64,000 nucleotides of DNA, taken from NCBI RefSeq assembly GCF_000590885.1, contig NZ_JFHN01000018.1, positions 124,001 to 188,000 of the forward strand, given 5' to 3'. This document shows positions 28,629-38,250 of this stretch, piece by piece. Origin of the DNA: Erwinia mallotivora (GTDB taxonomy: Bacteria > Pseudomonadota > Gammaproteobacteria > Enterobacterales > Enterobacteriaceae). The notes under the pieces were generated by a model that was not told where the DNA came from, did no database searches, and worked only from the letters and a program-made list of their open reading frames with translations. Each line of letters begins with the position of its first letter. Within the stretch, counting starts at the first letter, position 1. The position numbers and the translations under genes are program-made.

Positions 28629-31406
28629 TTAATTTTTTGCCCGGCTTGCCGCCTGATGGCCCGCCAGGGTGCCAAATATAATGATATCAGCGACGGCATT
28701 GCCGCCAATGCGGTTCCCGCCGTGGAGGCCACCGACCACTTCACCGGCAGCAAAGGCACCGGGGATCACCTGCCCCTGCTTATCCAGCACCGCCGTGTCC
28801 GGATTGATGGTGACACCGCCCATAGTATGGTGCACGCCGGGGGCAATTTGTATCGCGTAGAAAGGCCCCGCTTTCAGCGGATTACGCATTGCCGTTTTAC
28901 GTCCAAAATCAGTGTCATTCTGCGGCTCAACAAAACCGTTATAGCGTTCCAGCGTGGCGAGTAACTGATGATGACTCATCCCCAGCTTGTCAGCCAGTTG
29001 GCGAGGCGAATCCGCGCTGACCACAAAACCTCGTGCAATGTATTCATCTGCGGCTTTGTTTTTTATCCGTACATTTTCATCAAAGACGATCCAGGCGTTC
29101 TTCTCCGGCAGGGCGATAATCTGCGCCGATACTTTATCTCTGGTTTCCATCTCATTACAGAAGCGGCTGCCCTGCTGATTAACCAGAATAGCGCCCCCGC
29201 CGCGGATAGATTCCGAAATCAGATAGGAGCTGTTCTGTTCTACCGTTGGATGGATCTGGATCTCACCCATGTCCACCGTACCTGCACCAATGTGCTCCAG
29301 CAGAGCAATTCCCCCGCCGGTTGCCCCCTTATGATTGGTGGTGACAAAACCGTCCAGATCCGGACGGTATTTCACCACCATCTGGCTGTTGGCGCTGAAT
29401 CCCCCGGTGGCCATAATAATGTTGCGGGTGCGAATAATCAGCTGTTCGTTTTCTTCATTTAACAGATACAGACCGCAGACCTCGCCCTGCTCTGACTGAA
29501 TTTCGGTCACCGTGGTATCGGTCATTATGGTGATTTCACGACGGGCTATATTGCGCATTAATCCGCTGATCAGGTAGCTGCCTACTGCCGACCCGTCCCT
29601 TGGCCGATGGGTGCGATCTGTGCTCATGCCGCCGGTGGTGGTGATGTCATTGAGCATAATCCCGTGACCGGCCAGCCATTCAATGGCCTGGGGGGCATTT
29701 TCAACAAAGCGGTGCAGCAATGCCGGGTTGTTGAGGTTTCTGCCGCCTTTCAGCGTTTCCGCATAGAAGCTTGCTTTGCTGTCCTGGATGCCTTTCACCC
29801 GCTGGAAGCGGGTTTCTGCCGCATTCATCCCGGCAGAGGCTTTAATGGTATTACCGCCGAGGGTCGGCATTTTTTCCACAATCAGTACCCGCGCACCCTC
29901 ATCATGGGCCTGGATGGCCGCCGCCAGACCGGCTCCGCCACTGCCTACCACCACGACGTCATACTCATCTGCTGCCCCGGTACTTCCGCCCTCCTCCATC
30001 ATCCGTTCCCTGCTGGATTTCACCATTGCTTTGGAGACGGCTTTTTTCACCGCTTCACTTTGCGAGGTGGCGCCGGAAATGGCATCCACATGCGGGCTGT
30101 TGGCAGTAAGAATACGCTGGCGTATTTCGCTAAAGCTGGTGATGAAGTTGACATCGTCGGCCGGTCCGTCAGCCAGCTCGATCGCCGCGATCCGATCGCT
30201 TTCAAGCTGGATGCTGAAGGTCAGCTGATGGGCATCATCCTGCACTTTCTCAACGAAGGTGCCCGCTTTAAACTTCGCGCTGGCCATGCTCATGTCACGA
30301 ATCATCGCTTCAACCAGCGAAAAACGCCACAGCGGTTCAGGTATATGCTTTGCTTCGCGTTGGGTACTGTCGATGTACAGTTCCGGTTGTTCCCCGCTGG
30401 CAATGCGAGCGGCCCAGTCCGGATAAGCGATACACGCCCGCCCCACGGCCACCAGATCGTAACCGTGCGCCAGCGCCTGACTGACATCCGCCTCATTTAC
30501 CACGCCGCCGACGCCCATTACCGGGATCGCCGCCAGAGCCGCAGAGCGTTGTGCCAGATACTTACTGATTAACGGCGTCGGATCGCGGGTATCAACAATC
30601 GACGATCGCAGCGCATAGCCCAGTGAAAAGTGCAGATAGTCCAGGCCACGCGCCGCCAGTTTTTCCAGCAGCCAGAGTGTGTCGTCAAAACGAATACCAG
30701 GAACTTCCATCTCTTCAGGGGAAAAACGGTAGCCGATAATAAAAGCATCATCAGCGTACTGGCGGACCATCTGGTGGGTGATATCCAGCACCGCTAACGG
30801 AAATCTGGCACGATTATCGCGGCTGCCGCCCCATTCGTCGTCGCGCTGGTTGGAGTTTGGCGAGTAGAACTGCTGGATAAGATAGGTGTTGGCACCGTGT
30901 ATTTCCACGCCGTCAAAGCCAGCCTGAATCGCACGCCGGACACCTTCACCAAACTTCACTACCATTGCGGCCACTTCTTCGGTGGTCAGCGCGACCGGTG
31001 TTGCGGCACCTTCTCGCGGTGCCGCCAGCGCGCTGGGTGCAACCGGCGTCCGTCCGCCGATAAGTTTTGGGTCGACCATGCGACCACCATGATAAATTTG
31101 CAGAATCGCCCTGGAGCCTTCAGCTTTGATTGCCTGCGCTATTTTTGCCAGACCGGCTATTTTTTCGTCGTTATCGATACCGATAGCGCCAGGAAAAGCC
31201 AGCCCGAGACTGTCGATAAAACAGCACTCCACCACGATGGTTCCGATGCTACCCGCGCGCGCCCGGTAATATTCCACCAGTTCACTACTCACCGTGCCAT
31301 CAAAATAGCCGGTACAGGTAGTCATTGGTGCCATCAGCAGGCGATTTTTAAGTTCAGTACCATTCGGCAGGGTAAACGGGCTGAAGATAAGCGATTGGTT
31401 GCTCAT
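28629..31406 (-). CDS. Soluble NADH-dependent fumarate reductase-type flavoprotein (OYE + FMN-binding + FAD domains)
   Basis: 925 residues, three domains. Residues about 1-345: old-yellow-enzyme barrel (EIHGANTYLIQQF and the FMN site VMGVGGV), the NADH dehydrogenase part. Residues about 370-460: FMN_bind domain with the flavinylation motif D-A-I-S-G-A-T at 441-447, Thr447 being the attachment site. From about 480: FAD_binding_2 reductase domain (VVVGSGGAGLAAA; GGGAILVNQQGSRFCNE; GLHGGNRIGGNA near the end). This layout matches the cytoplasmic NADH:fumarate reductase described in Klebsiella. No signal peptide or haem motifs. Operon with apbE. Fumarate is the likely substrate, but urocanate- or acrylate-type acceptors cannot be excluded. 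Confidence 0.88.
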   Translation of the reverse strand: MSNQSLIFSPFTLPNGTELKNRLLMAPMTTCTGYFDGTVSSELVEYYRARAGSIGTIVVECCFIDSLGLAFPGAIGIDNDEKIAGLAKIAQAIKAEGSRAILQIYHGGRMVDPKLIGGRTPVAPSALAAPREGAATPVALTTEEVAAMVVKFGEGVRRAIQAGFDGVEIHGANTYLIQQFYSPNSNQRDDEWGGSRDNRARFPLAVLDITHQMVRQYADDAFIIGYRFSPEEMEVPGIRFDDTLWLLEKLAARGLDYLHFSLGYALRSSIVDTRDPTPLISKYLAQRSAALAAIPVMGVGGVVNEADVSQALAHGYDLVAVGRACIAYPDWAARIASGEQPELYIDSTQREAKHIPEPLWRFSLVEAMIRDMSMASAKFKAGTFVEKVQDDAHQLTFSIQLESDRIAAIELADGPADDVNFITSFSEIRQRILTANSPHVDAISGATSQSEAVKKAVSKAMVKSSRERMMEEGGSTGAADEYDVVVVGSGGAGLAAAIQAHDEGARVLIVEKMPTLGGNTIKASAGMNAAETRFQRVKGIQDSKASFYAETLKGGRNLNNPALLHRFVENAPQAIEWLAGHGIMLNDITTTGGMSTDRTHRPRDGSAVGSYLISGLMRNIARREITIMTDTTVTEIQSEQGEVCGLYLLNEENEQLIIRTRNIIMATGGFSANSQMVVKYRPDLDGFVTTNHKGATGGGIALLEHIGAGTVDMGEIQIHPTVEQNSSYLISESIRGGGAILVNQQGSRFCNEMETRDKVSAQIIALPEKNAWIVFDENVRIKNKAADEYIARGFVVSADSPRQLADKLGMSHHQLLATLERYNGFVEPQNDTDFGRKTAMRNPLKAGPFYAIQIAPGVHHTMGGVTINPDTAVLDKQGQVIPGAFAAGEVVGGLHGGNRIGGNAVADIIIFGTLAGHQAASRAKN

Positions 31407-32097
31407 AATTGTCAACTCCAGAATTTTTAAAACAAGAAATTAATATTCGATTGCCGGAATTATTTTTCGCTCTGGTTATTTATCGATGGCATGCATGCAA
31501 TATAATCCTATTTTTAATTACTAAATCGATTACATTAGTTAAAAAACTATTGAAGCACGGTACTGTTCTGAAAATACAGCGAATAAAATTGTGCATAAAA
31601 TAAAAAAATTACAATAACACCCATTAATTTAACCTCTCGTTTACTTTTAATTTTTGATTTAAAGTGTTAATTTTCAATTAATTACATCAAAACTTCGTGT
31701 ATATATCACACACAATCACTCTCATCAGAACAATCGCAGATTTTTTAAATTACACATCTGTTAAAAATAAACCTTATAAAAAAGTCAGGTATTTGAAAAA
31801 TTAAATCAGAGACTGGCAAAGGTGGTTTATTGATCTTGATCAATTATCATCACATCAAAAGGCGCAGAATATAAATATTCAGTTAACGTCATTCACCTTC
31901 ATTTTATTAATACATATTAAAAATAATGCGACAGGTCATTTTTCTTTTCATGAAGATGACTATTCCTGCATAAGTTAACGTGCTGAAAGCGACTGAATGA
32001 CCGCTCGCCGTTAGTCGGAAAATGGCAGGAAAATAAGAAAAAGTGACAGGTAGCGACTGGACTGAACCCAATTCTAAACTACTGGCAGATCTGAACT
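31407..32097. promoter_or_regulatory. Divergent control region with an FNR site
   Basis: 691 bases, very AT-rich, between the frd-like operon and the transporter-fumarase operon. The perfect FNR box is described separately. A TATAAA at 31870-31875 lies about 45 bases downstream of the box centre, a fitting place for a class II FNR promoter driving the rightward genes. AT-rich stretches at 31560-31720 could take DcuR, but no site is certain. No coding frame is supported. Confidence 0.65.
31830..31843. promoter_or_regulatory. FNR-binding site
   Basis: TTGAT-CTTG-ATCAA matches the FNR consensus (TTGAT-N4-ATCAA) at every defined position. Its location between the two arms of a dicarboxylate/fumarate module implies anaerobic activation. 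Confidence 0.8.
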
Positions 32098-33606
32098 ATG
32101 ACTGATAAATCAATCTCTATGCCGCTGAACAAAGCGGGCAACGCGAAGGACGGTAGCAAACGCCTGCTGATGCTGGCGCTACCTGTTTTCGTCAGCCTTT
32201 TGCTGTTGTTGGTGCCGGTTCCGCAGGGACTGGAACCTCACGCATGGCACTTCTTCGCCGTATTTGTGGGGGTAATCGTTGGCCTGATTTTCGAACCCCT
32301 GCCCGGCGCGGTTATTGGCCTTACCGGCGTGGTAGTCATCGCGCTCGGCAGCCAGTGGCTGTTGTTCAGCCCGGAACAGCTGGCCGACCCGAAATTTAAG
32401 CTGGCGGGCCAGTCATTCAAATGGGCGGTGAGCGGCTTTGGTAACTCCACCGTCTGGTTAATCTTCGGTGCCTTTATGTTTGCTGCCGGTTACGACAAAA
32501 CGCAGTTTGGCCGCCGTCTGGCGCTGATTCTGGTTAAATACCTTGGCCGTCGCAGCCTGACGCTGGGCTATGCCATTACGCTGGCTGACCTGCTGCTGGC
32601 ACCGTTTACCCCATCGAATACCGCGCGCAGTGGGGGCACCATTTTCCCGATTATTTCTAACCTGCCGCCGCTCTATGGTTCTAAACCGAACGATCCCAGC
32701 GCGCGAAAAATTGGCTCTTACCTGATGTGGGTTGCGATTACCGCGGCCTGTATTACCAGCTCAATGTTTCTTTCTGCGCTGGCACCCAATCTGCTGGCAC
32801 TGGCTCTGGTGAAAAGTATCGTTGGCATCAACATCTCCTGGGGTACCTGGTTTATCGCCTTCCTGCCGCTGGGATTGTTACTGATCCTGACCATGCCGCT
32901 ACTGGCTTACTGGTTCTATCCGCCCGAAGTCAAAGTCAATGATGAGGTTCCGCTGTGGGCAAGCCGTGAGCTGAAAAAACTGGGTAAGATGTCACGTAAT
33001 GAGATTCTGTTACTGGTGCTGGTCTGTGCTGCGCTGGTGATGTGGATTTTCGCCGCAAGCTTTATTGAACCGGCAATGGCCGCACTGTTAGTGATTGTGC
33101 TGATGCTGTGGACCGGCGTGCTGGAGTGGAGCGATATCACCGGCAATAAAGCAGCCTGGAATACCTTCGCCTGGTTCGCCACGCTGGTTGCTCTGGCAGA
33201 TGGTCTCTCTTCCACCGGCTTTATCGCCTGGCTGGGTAAAGAAGGCGGTGCGATGATGGGCGGTATCTCTCCCGGCATCGCCACTATTGTGCTGCTGCTG
33301 GCGTTTTATCTGCTGCACTATCTGTTTGCCAGCACCACCGCGCACACCACCGCGCTGTTGCCTGCCATGCTGACCATCGCATCGACCATTCCCGGCATGA
33401 ATATGGAAGTCTTCTGCCTGCTGATGGTGACCTCGCTGGGTATCATGGGGATCATTACTCCGTACGGCACCGGCCCAAGCCCTATATACTATGGCAGTGG
33501 CTATCTGCCGACCAAAGACTACTGGCGGCTGGGGACTATCTTCGGGGCGATTTTCCTTGCCGCCCTGCTGGTAATTGGTTACCCGTGGATGGCAATGATG
33601 TTCTGA
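32098..33606 (+). CDS. DASS-family anion transporter (TtdT/CitT-like)
   Basis: 502 residues with about 12-14 membrane segments. The divalent-anion symporter signature is clear: PFTPSNTARSGGTIFPI in the first half (the SNT substrate motif) and ASTTAHTTALLP in the second half (the second, inverted motif), plus TPYGTGPSPIYYGSGY. Such carriers exchange tartrate, citrate, malate or fumarate for succinate. Gene order with fumarase and the fumarate reductase-like operon suggests uptake of fumarate, malate or tartrate in exchange for succinate (inference). It has a long leader of about 220 bases from the predicted FNR promoter. Confidence 0.9.
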   Translation: MTDKSISMPLNKAGNAKDGSKRLLMLALPVFVSLLLLLVPVPQGLEPHAWHFFAVFVGVIVGLIFEPLPGAVIGLTGVVVIALGSQWLLFSPEQLADPKFKLAGQSFKWAVSGFGNSTVWLIFGAFMFAAGYDKTQFGRRLALILVKYLGRRSLTLGYAITLADLLLAPFTPSNTARSGGTIFPIISNLPPLYGSKPNDPSARKIGSYLMWVAITAACITSSMFLSALAPNLLALALVKSIVGINISWGTWFIAFLPLGLLLILTMPLLAYWFYPPEVKVNDEVPLWASRELKKLGKMSRNEILLLVLVCAALVMWIFAASFIEPAMAALLVIVLMLWTGVLEWSDITGNKAAWNTFAWFATLVALADGLSSTGFIAWLGKEGGAMMGGISPGIATIVLLLAFYLLHYLFASTTAHTTALLPAMLTIASTIPGMNMEVFCLLMVTSLGIMGIITPYGTGPSPIYYGSGYLPTKDYWRLGTIFGAIFLAALLVIGYPWMAMMF

Positions 33607-33661
33607 TTAACAACCGCCGGAGAGAGCCCTCCGGCGGTTAAATTTTAGGAGTAAGCGAGCG

Positions 33662-35308
33662 ATGTTAAATAAACCGTTTTATTACCAGAACCCTTTCCCG
33701 CTGGCGCACGATGATACCGACTACTATCTGCTCACCCGTGATCATGTCTCCGTCGCTGAATTCGATGGTCAGCCCGTACTGAAAGTGGAGCCAGAAGCCC
33801 TGACGCTGCTGGCAAAACAGGCGTTCCACGATGCTTCCTTTATGCTGCGCCCTGACCATCAACAGCAGGTGGCGGATATTCTGGATGATCCGCAAGCCAG
33901 CGAAAACGATAAGTATGTGGCGCTGCAATTTCTGCGCAACTCAGAGATCGCCGCCAAAGGGATCCTGCCCACCTGTCAGGACACCGGTACGGCGATTATC
34001 ATGGGTAAAAAAGGCCAGCGGGTATGGACCGGCGGCGGTGACGAAGCGGCGCTGTCGCAGGGGGTCTACCAGACCTATATCGAAGATAACCTGCGCTATT
34101 CGCAAAATGCCGCGCTGGATATGTACAAAGAGGTGAATACCGGCACCAATCTGCCAGCGCAGATCGACCTCTACAGCGTTGACGGCGACGAGTATAAGTT
34201 CCTCTGCGTGGCCAAAGGCGGCGGCTCAGCCAACAAAACCTATCTGTATCAGGAAACCAAAGCGCTGCTGGCCCCGGGAAAACTCCAGGCTTATCTGGTG
34301 GATAAAATGCGGACTCTCGGCACGGCGGCCTGCCCGCCTTACCATGTCGCCTTTGTCATTGGCGGCACCTCAGCAGAAGCGACACTAAAAACCGTTAAGC
34401 TGGCTTCCACTCACTACTACGATAACCTTCCTACCGAAGGAAATGAGCATGGCCAGGCCTTCCGTGATGTTCAGCTGGAGCAGGCGTTGCTGAAAGAGGC
34501 GCAGAATCTGGGGCTGGGCGCGCAGTTTGGTGGCAAATATTTCGCCCATGATATTCGGGTGGTCCGACTGCCGCGTCACGGTGCCTCCTGTCCGGTGGGG
34601 ATGGGCGTTTCCTGTTCCGCCGACCGTAATATCAAAGCGAAAATTAATCGTGACGGCATCTGGATTGAGAAGCTGGAAGATAATCCGGGCAAATTTATTC
34701 CTGAACGTCTGCGTCAGGCAGGAGAAGGCGAAGCGGTGCAGGTTAATCTCAATCGTCCGATGAAGGAGATCCTGGCGCAGCTTTCAGACTTCCCGGTTTC
34801 CACCCGGCTGTCTCTCAGCGGCACCATTATTGTGGCGCGTGATATTGCCCATGCGAAGCTGAAAGAACGTATTGATAACGGTGAGGGGCTGCCGCAGTAC
34901 GTGAAGGATCATCCGGTTTATTATGCAGGCCCGGCGAAAACGCCGGAAGGCTATGCTTCTGGTTCACTGGGTCCAACCACCGCCGGAAGAATGGATTCGT
35001 ATGTCGATCTGTTGCAGTCGCACGGCGGCAGCATGATCATGCTGGCAAAAGGTAATCGTAGCCAGCAGGTGACCGATGCCTGTCACAAACATGGTGGCTT
35101 CTATCTTGGCAGTATTGGCGGGCCAGCCGCCGTCCTCGCGCAACAAAGTATTAAGAGCCTGGAGTGCGTGGAGTATCCGGAACTGGGAATGGAAGCGATC
35201 TGGAAAATTGAAGTGGAGAATTTCCCGGCGTTTATTCTGGTGGATGACAAAGGCAATGATTTCTTCCAGCAGATTCAGAGCGGCCAGTGCAGCAGCTGTC
35301 TTAAGTAA
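33662..35308 (+). CDS. fumA: Class I fumarate hydratase (FumA/FumB type)
   Basis: 548 residues, the normal length for iron-sulfur fumarases. The three [4Fe-4S] ligand cysteines are at the E. coli positions: Cys105 ([11 protein letters not shown]), Cys224 ([11 protein letters not shown]) and Cys318 ([10 protein letters not shown]). It interconverts malate and fumarate. It follows the transporter gene by 55 bases (AGGAGTAAGCGAGCG upstream), so the pair is one operon, supplying fumarate for the NADH-dependent reductase. The oxygen-labile cluster and the FNR site suit anaerobic use, as for E. coli fumB. Confidence 0.95.
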   Translation: MLNKPFYYQNPFPLAHDDTDYYLLTRDHVSVAEFDGQPVLKVEPEALTLLAKQAFHDASFMLRPDHQQQVADILDDPQASENDKYVALQFLRNSEIAAKGILPTCQDTGTAIIMGKKGQRVWTGGGDEAALSQGVYQTYIEDNLRYSQNAALDMYKEVNTGTNLPAQIDLYSVDGDEYKFLCVAKGGGSANKTYLYQETKALLAPGKLQAYLVDKMRTLGTAACPPYHVAFVIGGTSAEATLKTVKLASTHYYDNLPTEGNEHGQAFRDVQLEQALLKEAQNLGLGAQFGGKYFAHDIRVVRLPRHGASCPVGMGVSCSADRNIKAKINRDGIWIEKLEDNPGKFIPERLRQAGEGEAVQVNLNRPMKEILAQLSDFPVSTRLSLSGTIIVARDIAHAKLKERIDNGEGLPQYVKDHPVYYAGPAKTPEGYASGSLGPTTAGRMDSYVDLLQSHGGSMIMLAKGNRSQQVTDACHKHGGFYLGSIGGPAAVLAQQSIKSLECVEYPELGMEAIWKIEVENFPAFILVDDKGNDFFQQIQSGQCSSCLK

Positions 35309-35328
35309 GCTGCGACAGTGAAAATAAG

Positions 35329-35354
35329 CGGGCGTCTGAGGCGTCCGTTTTTTT
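35329..35354 (+). terminator. Rho-independent terminator after fumarase
   Basis: CGGGCG and CGTCCG pair (one G-T wobble) around a seven-base loop, followed immediately by seven T residues. Confidence 0.8.
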
Positions 35355-35497
35355 ATGCCTGATAACCCGTCTGGCTGTAAGTTTCTGCCCTGACTTTTGC
35401 AACGCTGGGATGCGCAATGGATTATTTCCCACACCCACAGAAAGCCGTGTGAAAGGTAATGACGGCTTTGCTCTGTAGAGGCGGAGTTTTACGCCAG

Positions 35498-35923
35498 TCA
35501 GGACGCCAGCCAGGGATTAACCCGCTCCACTCCCAGGTGATCAAAATCCTGGGTATTACGTGTCACCAGAATCATGTCATGCCAGTACGCCGTAGAGGCG
35601 ATCAGCGCATCCGTTTCCGAACGTTTATCAGGGATATGCAATCCGGCGCAGTGCAGCGCCACATCAGCATCAACCGGCAGGCAGCGATGCGCAAATTCGC
35701 TCTGTACCCGGAGATCAAACCATTTCCGCAATACCGAAGCCTGTTTTAAATCCCTGCGCGCCAGACTCAGGATCCCTCTTTCGATTTCCAGTAAAGTGAT
35801 AGCAGAGATAAACAGATCGCCCGCATCAACCGTCATCGCCCAACGGGCAACATTCGCATCAATTTTTCGCGTCCCGGCTTTGCGCAGTTCCGAAACCACA
35901 TTGGTATCCAGTAAATAACGCAT
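35498..35923 (-). CDS. PIN-domain ribonuclease toxin (VapC/FitB type)
   Basis: 141 residues. The PIN-domain acidic quartet is visible: Asp6 (YLLDTNV), Glu46 (LLEIERG), Asp105 (SETDALIAS) and Asp126 with Asn123 (TRNTQDF). VapC-type toxins cut specific RNAs. It lies directly downstream of a PhD-type antitoxin gene; the antitoxin stop and toxin start overlap (TGATG), the usual coupling. The protein appears intact and therefore probably active. Confidence 0.9.
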   Translation of the reverse strand: MRYLLDTNVVSELRKAGTRKIDANVARWAMTVDAGDLFISAITLLEIERGILSLARRDLKQASVLRKWFDLRVQSEFAHRCLPVDADVALHCAGLHIPDKRSETDALIASTAYWHDMILVTRNTQDFDHLGVERVNPWLAS

Positions 35924-36174
35924 CAGAAATCCGTTTCCCTGTTGATAATGGTACTGCGTTCAGGCTCAAATTCGATATCAGCGGCTTCCGGCATGGCCAG
36001 TGCATCCAGAATATTCCTGCGTGAGCCGGTCATCTGCTTAAACTGCTGGTAGGTGAGAAGAACGTGGGCGGGTTTTCCGCGATCCGTAATGTATACCGGC
36101 CCCGTTTCTGCCGCTTTTTTGGCTTTGGACAGCGCCTGATTAAACAAACGGCTGGTTATAGTAGTCACTTTCAT
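35923..36174 (-). CDS. PhD/YefM-family antitoxin
   Basis: 83 residues from the ATG at 36174, which has AGGAGAGG in front; an upstream in-frame start at 36204 lies in the operator and is unlikely. The N-terminal DNA-binding fold reads VTTITSRLFNQALSKAKKAA, then GPVYITDRGKPAHVLLTYQQF, the hallmark of the prevent-host-death family. The acidic C-terminal tail (PEAADIEFEPER) would wrap the toxin. It forms a toxin-antitoxin operon with the PIN gene and is expected to repress it from the palindrome just upstream. Confidence 0.9.
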   Translation of the reverse strand: MKVTTITSRLFNQALSKAKKAAETGPVYITDRGKPAHVLLTYQQFKQMTGSRRNILDALAMPEAADIEFEPERSTIINRETDF

Positions 36175-36190
36175 CAACCTCTCCTGCAAT

Positions 36191-36215
36191 GGTAGCAACG
36201 TCACTACATGCTACC
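36191..36215. promoter_or_regulatory. Probable toxin-antitoxin operator
   Basis: GGTAGCA and TGCTACC, perfect 7-base arms with an 11-base spacer, 17 bases before the antitoxin start. This is the expected position for autorepression by the antitoxin or toxin-antitoxin complex. Confidence 0.65.
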
Positions 36216-36265
36216 GCAGGCACCACCTGAAAAACCACAGCCTGATGAAAATTTAATCACCAGAG

Positions 36266-36895
36266 TTATTTCCGTCCGTCAAACACCATTTTCAACGCCA
36301 GGCCGGTTAACACCGTGCCCATCAGCCAGCGCTGTACTTTCTGCCAGACAGGGCGCTCAGCCATCAGGCTGGCAATGGTGCCTGCGGCATAGATAATCAG
36401 CGCGTTGACCAGCAGGCTGATGGCGATCTGCACCGTACCGAGTGTCAGCGATTGCGCCAGGACATCCCCCTGTCCAGGCCTGATAAACTGCGGCAGCAGG
36501 GTCAGGTAAACCAGTGCAACTTTCGGATTAAGAGGATTGGTCAGTAAGCCCATGGTGAACAATTTGCGGTTACTGTCAGCAGGCAGATGACGTAACTGAA
36601 AAGGTGATTTTCCGCCGAAGATGACCTGCCAGGCCATGTACAACAGGTAAAGCGCCCCCGCGATGCGCAGCACATCATAGGCAAGTGGCACCGCCATAAT
36701 CAGCGCGGTGATGCCCATTGCCGCACACAGCATATAGAAAATGAAACCCATCGCCACGCCAGCCAGCGAGATCCAGCCCGCCTTACGGCCCTGACAAAGG
36801 GATCGCGAAACCAGGTAAATCATATTGGGGCCAGGGGTCAGCACCAACCCTGCGGCGATGGCAGCAAATGGCAATATCTGGGAGAAAGTAATCAT
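36266..36895 (-). CDS. LysE/RhtB-family amino acid exporter
   Basis: 209 residues from the ATG at 36895. Six membrane helices; signatures are LTPGPNMIYLVSRSLCQGRKAG in the first loop and NPKVALVYLTLLPQF after helix 3. Members of the RhtB group export homoserine, threonine, leucine or similar compounds with proton exchange. Next to proA, where E. coli has tRNA thrW, it is an accessory gene. The frame is open further upstream but that extension lacks a start signal and homology. The exported substrate is unknown. Confidence 0.88.
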   Translation of the reverse strand: MITFSQILPFAAIAAGLVLTPGPNMIYLVSRSLCQGRKAGWISLAGVAMGFIFYMLCAAMGITALIMAVPLAYDVLRIAGALYLLYMAWQVIFGGKSPFQLRHLPADSNRKLFTMGLLTNPLNPKVALVYLTLLPQFIRPGQGDVLAQSLTLGTVQIAISLLVNALIIYAAGTIASLMAERPVWQKVQRWLMGTVLTGLALKMVFDGRK

Positions 36896-36946
36896 CTGAA
36901 CACGCCTGTTAATTTTGCACAGCGAGAACTTATCCTGAAGGGCACA

Positions 36947-36966
36947 ACGCCACATCCCTGTGGCGT
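36947..36966. terminator. Hairpin downstream of proA
   Basis: ACGCCACA and TGTGGCGT form a perfect eight-pair stem with a four-base loop, 16 bases beyond the proA stop. There is no T-run on the leftward strand, so termination would be weak or depend on other factors. Confidence 0.5.
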
Positions 36967-36981
36967 AAGAATGAAAATAAC

Positions 36982-38235
36982 CTAGCGGCGCAGGGTGTCG
37001 TTACCGAAAGCGATCCATTTATAGGTGGTCAGCGCCTCCAGGCCCATCGGGCCACGGGCATGTAACTTTTGGGTGCTGACCGCGACTTCTGCTCCCAGAC
37101 CAAACTCGGCACCATCGGTAAAGCGGGTACTGGCGTTAACGTATACCGCCGATGAATCCACCTCATTAATAAAACGGTTCGAGTTCGTGATGCTGCGGGT
37201 GAGGATGGCATCAGAATGCTGCGTGCCATATTCACGAATATGGGCGATGCCCTCATCAAGGGAGTCCACCAGCTTAACATTGAGGTCCAGCGCCAGCCAT
37301 TCGTCGCGATACTGTGCGTCGGTCACCGCGCTCACCTCTGCCGGCCCCTGTTGTAACAGGGTCATCGCGCGAGGATCGGCGTGTAATCTGATCCCCTCTT
37401 CTTTCATCCGCTGGCTTAAAGCAGGCAGAAAACTGTCGGCGATGGCAGCGTGGACCAGCAGGGTTTCCAGCGAGTTACAGGCGCTTGGACGCTGTTTCTT
37501 GGCATTGACGATCACCGCCAGCGCCGCGTTCTGATCGGCATCAGCATCGACAAAGGTATGACATACGCCAATACCGCCGGTGATCACCGGGATGGTCGAC
37601 TGCTCACGGCAAAGCTTGTGCAGACCCGCCCCACCGCGAGGGATCAGCATATCCACATAACGATCCAGTTTCAGCAACTGGTTGACCAGCTCGCGATCGG
37701 GGCTTTCAATCGCCTGCACGGCAGCGGCAGGCAAACCATGCTGTTTTAACGCATCCTGGATCACACGCACGGTGGCACCATTGGTGCGATACGTCTCTTT
37801 GCCGCCACGCAGGATCACCGCATTACCGGTTTTCAGGCACAGCGAGGCAACATCCAGCGTCACATTGGGTCGCGCTTCGTAAATCACCCCGACCACGCCC
37901 AGCGGCACGCGGCGACGCTCAATACGCAGGCCGCTGTCCAGCAGGCCGCCATCGATCACCACGCCCACCGGGTCGGCCAGGTGGCAAACCTGACGGACAT
38001 CATCGGCAATGCCTTTCAGACGCGCCGGGTTGAGCATCAGGCGATCCAGCAGCGCTTCACTCAGGCCATTTTTGCGCGCATCCGCCAGGTCGAGTTCATT
38101 GGCGGTGAGGATCTGATCGCTTTGTGCTTCGAGACGATCGGCAAGGGTCATCAGCACCTGATTTTTTTGCCCGGTGGAGAGCACCGACAGCTGGTAAGAG
38201 GCGGCTTTTGCGGCCTTACCCATTTCTTCAAGCAT
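36982..38235 (-). CDS. proA: Glutamate-5-semialdehyde dehydrogenase (gamma-glutamyl phosphate reductase)
   Basis: 417 residues from the second Met (38235), the E. coli length. It starts [16 protein letters not shown] and has the catalytic cysteine in [13 protein letters not shown], plus [14 protein letters not shown] and the C-terminal [18 protein letters not shown]. It reduces gamma-glutamyl phosphate to glutamate semialdehyde with NADPH, the second step of proline synthesis. Twelve bases separate it from proB; AAGGCTTATG precedes the start. Confidence 0.97.
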   Translation of the reverse strand: MLEEMGKAAKAASYQLSVLSTGQKNQVLMTLADRLEAQSDQILTANELDLADARKNGLSEALLDRLMLNPARLKGIADDVRQVCHLADPVGVVIDGGLLDSGLRIERRRVPLGVVGVIYEARPNVTLDVASLCLKTGNAVILRGGKETYRTNGATVRVIQDALKQHGLPAAAVQAIESPDRELVNQLLKLDRYVDMLIPRGGAGLHKLCREQSTIPVITGGIGVCHTFVDADADQNAALAVIVNAKKQRPSACNSLETLLVHAAIADSFLPALSQRMKEEGIRLHADPRAMTLLQQGPAEVSAVTDAQYRDEWLALDLNVKLVDSLDEGIAHIREYGTQHSDAILTRSITNSNRFINEVDSSAVYVNASTRFTDGAEFGLGAEVAVSTQKLHARGPMGLEALTTYKWIAFGNDTLRR

Positions 38236-38250
38236 CATAAGCCTTGTTCC

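Noticed and set aside
29607..30572. 321-codon forward frame
   Set aside because: Antisense shadow of the flavoprotein gene; long only because of high GC codon bias.
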